From contig NZ_AODQ01000010.1 of NCBI RefSeq assembly GCF_000348925.1, positions 1 through 64,000 of the forward strand: a stretch of DNA of 64,000 nucleotides. Direction: 5' to 3'. This document shows, in pieces, positions 59,225-64,000 of this stretch (its first letter is position 1; every line of letters starts with the position of its first letter). The notes beneath the pieces are model-generated. The model ran no database searches and had not been told where the DNA came from. It worked only from the letters and a program-made list of their open reading frames with translations. A program made the position numbers and the translations under genes. The DNA comes from Cesiribacter andamanensis AMV16. Its GTDB lineage: Bacteria > Bacteroidota > Bacteroidia > Cytophagales > Cyclobacteriaceae.

Positions 59225-61664
59225 TTACTACCGCCGCACCCTTCTGCTGCTCACCGCCTGCTGGCTGTGCTGCACTACCCCCCTGCTGGCCCAGCAGGCC
59301 ACTACGGTCATCTCCGGCCGGGTAACGGAAGCAGCCACCGGCAAGCCCCTGTCGGGTGCCGATGTATTTGTGCAAAGCTCCTCCATAGGCACCACCACCG
59401 ATGCCCGCGGCTATTATAAATTACCCCCCCTGCCGGCCGGCACCTATGTGATTGCGGTGTTTTACGAAGGCCTGCGCTCGGCGGCTACCCCCCTTGAGGC
59501 CACCGCTCCGGCCCTTACCCTGGATGTTGCCCTGCAGCCGCTGGAAGAAACCCTGCAAACCATTACCGTAGAGCGCAAAAGTGATGCACAAGGGGGTATT
59601 GCCCGCCTGCAGGCCGTGGAGGGCATGGCCATTTACGAGGCCAAAAAGAGCGAGGTCATTCTCATTGATGCTCTTACGGCCAACCTGGCCACCAATAACA
59701 GCCGCCAGATCTACAGCAAGGTGCCAGGCCTCAACATCTGGGAGAGCGATGGCGCAGGTCTGCAGCTGGGCATAGGCGGGCGGGGCCTCAGCCCAAACCG
59801 TACCTCCAACTTCAACACCCGCCAAAACGGTTACGACATCTCGGCCGATGCCCTGGGCTACCCCGAGAGCTACTACACCCCCCCGGTAGAAGGGGTGGAA
59901 AAGATACAGCTGGTGCGCGGCGCTGCCTCCCTGCAGTACGGCACCCAGTTTGGGGGCATGCTCAATTTTGTGATGAAGAAGGGGCCCGAAGACAAGCCCT
60001 TTGAATTTATCAGCCGCCAGACCGGCGGGTCCTTTGGCCTGTTCAACTCCTTTAACAGCCTGGGGGGCACCAAAGGAAAGGTCAATTACTATGGTTTTTA
60101 CCAGTACAAGCGGGGTGATGGCTACCGGCCCAATTCCGGCTTTGATGTGCATACGGCCTTTGCCGACCTGAACATGCAGCTGACGGAGAAATTCTTTCTC
60201 TGCCTGGAATACACCCACATGAACTACCTGGCCCAGCAGCCCGGCGGCCTCACCGACGAGCAGTTTGCCCGGGACCCCCGCCAGTCCATCCGGGACCGCA
60301 ACTGGTTTAAGGTAAACTGGAACCTGATGGCCGTACTGATGGAGTACAAGTTCAGCCCCCGCAGCAAGCTGGAGATGAAAAACTTTGGCCTGGTGGCCGG
60401 CCGCGATGCCCTGGGCGACCTGGACCGCATAGACCGCGACCCCAACCCGGCCCTGCCCCGCCGCCTGATCAGCGACCAGTTTCGCAACATCGGCAGTGAG
60501 CTGCGCCTGCTGCAACACTATACCACAGGCGCCCAACCGGCCGTGCTGGTTACGGGTGTACGCGTATACAGGGGCACTACCTTCAAGCAACAGGGAGCCG
60601 CCTTTGCCAACCGGGAGCCGGACTTCCGCTTCTTAAAATCCGATAGTCTGGCCTCCGACCACCGCTTTCCTAACCGAAATGTGGCCCTCTTTGCCGAAAA
60701 CATCTTTAACATCAGCAGCCGGCTGAGCCTTACGCCCGGCATCCGCTATGAGTGGATCAGCACCCGCGGCGAAGGCTATTACCAGGTGCAGCGCTCGGCC
60801 CGCGATGAGTGGGGCCTGCCCTACCCCGTAACCGAAACCATGCCTGATACCCTGCAGCGCAACCGCTCCGTGCTGCTGGCCGGGCTGGGCCTTAGCTACA
60901 AGCTGCACCCCAATGCCGAGCTTTACGGCAATATCTCCCAAAACTTCCGGGCCGTAAACTTTACTGACCTGCGGGTGCTCAACGAAAATTACCTGGTAGA
61001 CCCCAACATCCGGGATGAAAAAGGCTACAGCGCCGATCTGGGCATCCGCGGCGGCACCGCGCGCATTCAATATGATGCCAGCCTGTTTTACCTCAACTAC
61101 GAGCGCAAAATCGGCTTTAACAGCGAGCGCATTGACGGCATCTTTAAGCGGGTGCGGCGCAACCTCTCCGATGCCTCCATTATTGGGATCGAAACCTTTG
61201 CTGAAACCGATCTGATGCAGTGGCTGCAGGCCAAACCCACTTTTTCGCTGCGCCCCTTTGTGAACCTGGCCCTGATCCGCGGCCGCTACAACCGCTCGCA
61301 GGAGAGCGCCTACAGCGGCAACCGCATAGAGCTGGTGCCCGACATGAACCTCAAAACCGGCCTCCAGTTTAAACGAGAGGGCCTCTCGCTCAGCTGGCAG
61401 TACAGCTACATGGGCAAGCAGTTTACCGATGCCACCAATACCGAAGGGGTAGTATCCAATGCCATTATCGGACCCATTCCGGCCTATCAGATCATGGACC
61501 TCTCGGGCAGCTATGAAATTGGCCGCCACCTGAAGCTGGAAGGGGGCATTAATAACCTACTGAATGCCATGTACTTTACCCGTCGGGCCGAGGGCTATCC
61601 CGGTCCGGGCATAATTCCTTCTGACGGGCGGAACTTCTACCTGACAATAGAGTTTAAATACTAG
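59211..61664 (+). CDS. TonB-dependent receptor (iron/siderophore, FecA-like)
   Basis: About 817 residues from GTG 59,211 (VPTVSYYRRTLLLLTACWLCC), which gives a normal signal peptide ending LLAQQ; an ATG at 59,160 would overlap the HTTM gene by 65 bp. After the signal come a carboxypeptidase-like beta-sandwich (ISGRVTEAATGKPLSGADVFV), a plug (SKVPGLNIWESDGAGLQLGIGGRGLSPNRT, VEKIQLVRGAASLQYGTQFGG) and a 22-strand barrel that ends NFYLTIEFKY. It would take up ferric chelates at the outer membrane. Position in the operon supports this; the ligand is unknown. Confidence 0.92.
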   Translation: MPTVSYYRRTLLLLTACWLCCTTPLLAQQATTVISGRVTEAATGKPLSGADVFVQSSSIGTTTDARGYYKLPPLPAGTYVIAVFYEGLRSAATPLEATAPALTLDVALQPLEETLQTITVERKSDAQGGIARLQAVEGMAIYEAKKSEVILIDALTANLATNNSRQIYSKVPGLNIWESDGAGLQLGIGGRGLSPNRTSNFNTRQNGYDISADALGYPESYYTPPVEGVEKIQLVRGAASLQYGTQFGGMLNFVMKKGPEDKPFEFISRQTGGSFGLFNSFNSLGGTKGKVNYYGFYQYKRGDGYRPNSGFDVHTAFADLNMQLTEKFFLCLEYTHMNYLAQQPGGLTDEQFARDPRQSIRDRNWFKVNWNLMAVLMEYKFSPRSKLEMKNFGLVAGRDALGDLDRIDRDPNPALPRRLISDQFRNIGSELRLLQHYTTGAQPAVLVTGVRVYRGTTFKQQGAAFANREPDFRFLKSDSLASDHRFPNRNVALFAENIFNISSRLSLTPGIRYEWISTRGEGYYQVQRSARDEWGLPYPVTETMPDTLQRNRSVLLAGLGLSYKLHPNAELYGNISQNFRAVNFTDLRVLNENYLVDPNIRDEKGYSADLGIRGGTARIQYDASLFYLNYERKIGFNSERIDGIFKRVRRNLSDASIIGIETFAETDLMQWLQAKPTFSLRPFVNLALIRGRYNRSQESAYSGNRIELVPDMNLKTGLQFKREGLSLSWQYSYMGKQFTDATNTEGVVSNAIIGPIPAYQIMDLSGSYEIGRHLKLEGGINNLLNAMYFTRRAEGYPGPGIIPSDGRNFYLTIEFKY

Positions 61665-61691
61665 GAGACTACCCTTTTCATTTATTTATTT

Positions 61692-61699
61692 TATATTTG
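61692..61699 (+). promoter_or_regulatory. -7 element before the ECF sigma gene
   Basis: TATATTTG, an exact TAnnTTTG match, about 42 bp before the ATG. No convincing -33 element is seen. Confidence 0.45.
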
Positions 61700-61740
61700 A
61701 ATTGCTCAATCTGGTACTATAGTTCCTGACAGATTTCCTC

Positions 61741-62406
61741 ATGCAGTACGAAGCCGCCATTGTTCAATACCACCCCCTGTTGCTTTCCATCGCCCAGCGA
61801 ATGGTAAAAAACATGATGGATGCTGAAGATATTGTACAGGACACTTTTCTCAAATTTTTGAGCCAGCCGCCCAAAACCATTGAAAACCTGAAGGCCTACC
61901 TGGTACGGGCCGTGGTCAACAACTGCCTCAACCATCTGAAGCGCCTCAAGCAAAATGCCGAGGAGTTGCTGGACCCCCTGCTGCACGCCCAGTGGACGTC
62001 CTATTTCGATTTTAATATCCAAACCGCTGAGCGGGAAGGAGAGCTTTCCGAGGCCTTTAAAATAGTGCTGCAGAAGCTGGAGCCCTCCGAGCGTACGGTG
62101 TACCTGTTTCGGGAGGTGTTTAATTTTGATTATGCCGAGATTGCCGAGATTGTAGAGAAGCGCAAAGACAACTGCCGCCAGCTGTTTTGCCGGGCGCAGG
62201 CCAAGCTGCAGGAAGAAAAGATCCGCTTTTCGCTCAATATGGACCAGCACAAGCAAACCGTTCAGACCTTTGTGGACTCCTGCAAGGGGGGCTCCTTTAT
62301 GGAACTTGTCGATAACCTAAAGGAAGACTTCAGAAAAAATTGCCCTTTACCGACTAGTCTGCTGGAATCCCCCTCTCTTTTTTCTATTTTCCAGCCAATT
62401 TTTTAG
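61741..62406 (+). CDS. ECF-type RNA polymerase sigma factor
   Basis: 221 residues. Region 2: LLSIAQRMVKNMMDAEDIVQDTFLKFLSQP (about 12-42); region 4: LEPSERTVYLFREVFNFDYAEIAEIVEKRKDNCRQLFCRAQAKL (about 118-160), with the HTH. The tail of some 50 residues after region 4 (FSLNMDQHKQTVQTFVDSCKGGSFMELVDNL) resembles the start of a SnoaL-like extension as in SigJ/ECF41 proteins, but it is shorter. No anti-sigma gene is adjacent, which supports autonomous control through this tail. It is followed 15 bp on by a nitroreductase gene. Confidence 0.85.
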   Translation: MQYEAAIVQYHPLLLSIAQRMVKNMMDAEDIVQDTFLKFLSQPPKTIENLKAYLVRAVVNNCLNHLKRLKQNAEELLDPLLHAQWTSYFDFNIQTAEREGELSEAFKIVLQKLEPSERTVYLFREVFNFDYAEIAEIVEKRKDNCRQLFCRAQAKLQEEKIRFSLNMDQHKQTVQTFVDSCKGGSFMELVDNLKEDFRKNCPLPTSLLESPSLFSIFQPIF

Positions 62407-62421
62407 AATCGTTTGCAGGGC

Positions 62422-63015
62422 ATGAAAAAATTCGATACCCAGGAGCTTAACCAGCTGATCCGTTACCGCCGCGCCGTTTATGTAAACAGCTTCTCCGGCC
62501 AGCGCATCGACGATGCCATTATTGAGCAGCTGCTGGAAAATGCCAACTGGGCTCCCACCCATGCCCGCACCGAACCCTGGCGCTTTAGTGTTTTTTGTGA
62601 CGAAGGCCTGCAGACACTGGCTCATTTTCAGGCCAATCTGTATAAAGAGCTGGCCACAGCCGAGGGCACCTTTGAGCAGGGCAAACACCAGAAACTGCTG
62701 GAAAATCCTGCTAAATGCTCCCACATCATCAGCATTGGCATGCGGCGCGACCCCAAGGGCAAAGTACCTGAAATCGAAGAAATTGAAGCTGTAGCCTGCG
62801 CCGTTCAAAACATGTGGCTGACAGCTTCGGCCTATGGCATAGGCTGCTACTGGGGCAGTGGCGGCATTACCTATAAAGAAGAAGCTCTCTCTTTTTTTGA
62901 TCTGCAGCCCGGCGATCGCCTGCTGGGCTTTCTGTACCTGGGCATCCCCAAAGGCCCCTGGCCCGAGGGCCGCCGCCAGCCTGTTGCCGAAAAGATACGC
63001 TGGGTGAGGAACTAA
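62422..63015 (+). CDS. Nitroreductase family protein
   Basis: 197 residues from MKKFDTQELNQLIRYRRAVY (a TTG at 62,413 is an alternative). IRYRRAVYVNSFSGQRIDDAIIEQLLENANWAPTHARTEPWRF is the FMN-binding start of the nitroreductase fold, ENP..CSHIISIGMRRDPKG and WLTASAYGIGCYWGSGGI are further FMN motifs, and the end has the LGFLYLGIPKG motif. It would reduce nitro compounds or quinones with NAD(P)H. Close spacing with the sigma factor gene suggests one operon. Confidence 0.9.
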   Translation: MKKFDTQELNQLIRYRRAVYVNSFSGQRIDDAIIEQLLENANWAPTHARTEPWRFSVFCDEGLQTLAHFQANLYKELATAEGTFEQGKHQKLLENPAKCSHIISIGMRRDPKGKVPEIEEIEAVACAVQNMWLTASAYGIGCYWGSGGITYKEEALSFFDLQPGDRLLGFLYLGIPKGPWPEGRRQPVAEKIRWVRN

Positions 63016-63112
63016 TCCTCAACTTTACCCCCCTGCTTGCGTATCTGTTAAGGATTAAACTTCTGGATTCTAAAATACTTACACCTATCCGCAGGTAGGT
63101 GCATACTCCTCT

Positions 63113-64000
63113 ATGGCTCAGGGCGTAGAACTTTCTGCATATACAAAATTACTGGCCCAATTACCCGGTTTACACTGGTGGCAAAACAAAGATGGCTCCC
63201 GCTTTGCCTTTGCCCCTGCCTGCCGGTCTATCCTGGGCACTGCTGAGGCCCCTACCCCCCTGCACTGGCAGCAGCGCATCCACCCCTTTGATCGGCAAAA
63301 GCGGGCGTATACCCTGCATACCCTGGCAGAAGGAGACGAGCAGACCCTGGAGTACCGCCTGCTGGCCTCGCCCGGCACCTATACCTGGGTGCAGGAAAAT
63401 GTGCGCTATACCTATGCCGCAGAAGGCGACCCGGTGCTGCTGAGCTCGGCAACCGTATGTGTGGCGCCAATCTATTACCGCCTGCTTAACAATAGCAACC
63501 AATATTTTATCTTGCTGGATCCCGGGGGGCATGTGGTAGAAATGAACCAGCGGGCCCAGCAGCTGCTGGGTCCGCCCTCCGATCAGCTCATCGGCCGGCC
63601 GCTCTGGTGTAGCCCTGCCTTTACGAACCGGCAGGCAGATGACGCCTCCCAGCTAAGTGCCCGGCTGCAACAGGCTGCCAGTGGGCAGGAAGTCCATTTT
63701 CAGCACTGGGTGCAGGCCTGGACCGGGCAGGAGCGCTATGCCAGACTCTCCGTTCGCCCCTTGCTGGATGCCCAGGGCAGCCTGGAGTACCTGATGCTGG
63801 AAGGCAGCCCGCTGGAGGCGCAGGCCTTGCACAGCCCTCCCCGGCAGGGGGGCAATGGCCTGCTGGCCTCCGATACTGCCCGGCAGCAAACCAACCTGCA
63901 GCGCACCACCGCCCGCCTGAAGGCGCTTATTGAGGGCAGCCGCGACCCCATCTGTGCCCTGGACCTGGCCGCCCGCCCCTTTGTGTACAATACTGCTTTT
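63113..64000 (+). CDS. PAS-domain sensor protein, N-terminal part (runs off the window)
   Basis: At least 296 residues, open to the right edge without a stop. It begins MAQGVELSAYTKLLAQLPGLHWWQNKDG. A PAS fold runs over residues 20-115 (ACRSILGTAEAPTPLHWQQRIHPFDRQ...TWVQENVRYTY), a second over about 120-235 (YFILLDPGGHVVEMNQRAQQLLGPPSDQLIGRPLW), and a third begins near 275 (GSRDPICALDLAARPFVYNTAF). Stacked PAS domains of this sort are usual for histidine kinases or other sensors, but no kinase part is seen here. Confidence 0.8.
   Translation, partial: MAQGVELSAYTKLLAQLPGLHWWQNKDGSRFAFAPACRSILGTAEAPTPLHWQQRIHPFDRQKRAYTLHTLAEGDEQTLEYRLLASPGTYTWVQENVRYTYAAEGDPVLLSSATVCVAPIYYRLLNNSNQYFILLDPGGHVVEMNQRAQQLLGPPSDQLIGRPLWCSPAFTNRQADDASQLSARLQQAASGQEVHFQHWVQAWTGQERYARLSVRPLLDAQGSLEYLMLEGSPLEAQALHSPPRQGGNGLLASDTARQQTNLQRTTARLKALIEGSRDPICALDLAARPFVYNTAF

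Noticed and set aside
59421..61529. Two long minus-strand open frames (389 and 298 residues)
   Set aside because: They are antisense shadows of the TonB receptor gene.

Overview
The window reads as a chromosome segment of a Bacteroidota bacterium, probably a member of the Cytophagales. The signs are a gliding/type IX secretion triad (adhesin with a CHU_C-type C-terminal domain, PorP/SprF, OmpA), DUF4856 and imelysin iron genes, promoters of the Bacteroidota form TAnnTTTG, almost no Shine-Dalgarno sequences, and paired YD-repeat genes. No rRNA or other marker is present, so the genus is not given.

The window has two parts. Positions 1 to about 33,985 look like an integrated genomic island; from 34,000 on it is ordinary core genome. 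The border is a tyrosine recombinase gene (32,542-33,771), three copies of a GGTAAAACTA motif, and a 3' fragment of tRNA-Ala(GGC) at 33,936-33,985 that still has the native tRNA terminator behind it. No intact tRNA copy was seen in the window, so the left end of the island is probably outside it.

Island, left to right: the leader-proximal end of a CRISPR array and a complete type I-B-like cas operon on the minus strand (cas6-cas5-cas3-cas8N-cas8C-cas7-cas4-cas1-cas2), in which the large subunit is split in two reading frames; a divergent winged-helix regulator; a DUF3037/HipA-like kinase pair with an XRE regulator nearby; small unidentified genes; a polymorphic toxin locus made of a membrane protein (candidate immunity), a 2221-residue LRR-YD/RHS protein ending in an HELSH metalloprotease-like tip, a 1088-residue YD partner and an outer-membrane-like protein; a long non-coding stretch with a repeated TGTCKACRC motif; a DUF932 gene and a small gene that share a homologous, strongly folded 5' leader; an AIPR abortive-infection gene bounded by inverted repeats; an Abi_2/HEPN gene; and the integrase. 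This is a defence and conflict island.

Core part: GIY-YIG protein, lipoproteins, the type IX triad (the adhesin gene carries a frameshift next to (GGCC)3), recQ, yraN, bifunctional phosphoglucose/phosphomannose isomerase, lipB, psd, glutamate dehydrogenase, cdsA, DUF2007, CPBP protease, dusB, an EamA transporter, a HAD-like protein, and an iron operon (DUF4856, imelysin, HTTM, TonB receptor) with a Fur-like dyad inside its promoter. An ECF sigma factor, a nitroreductase and the start of a PAS sensor protein follow; the last runs off the right edge.
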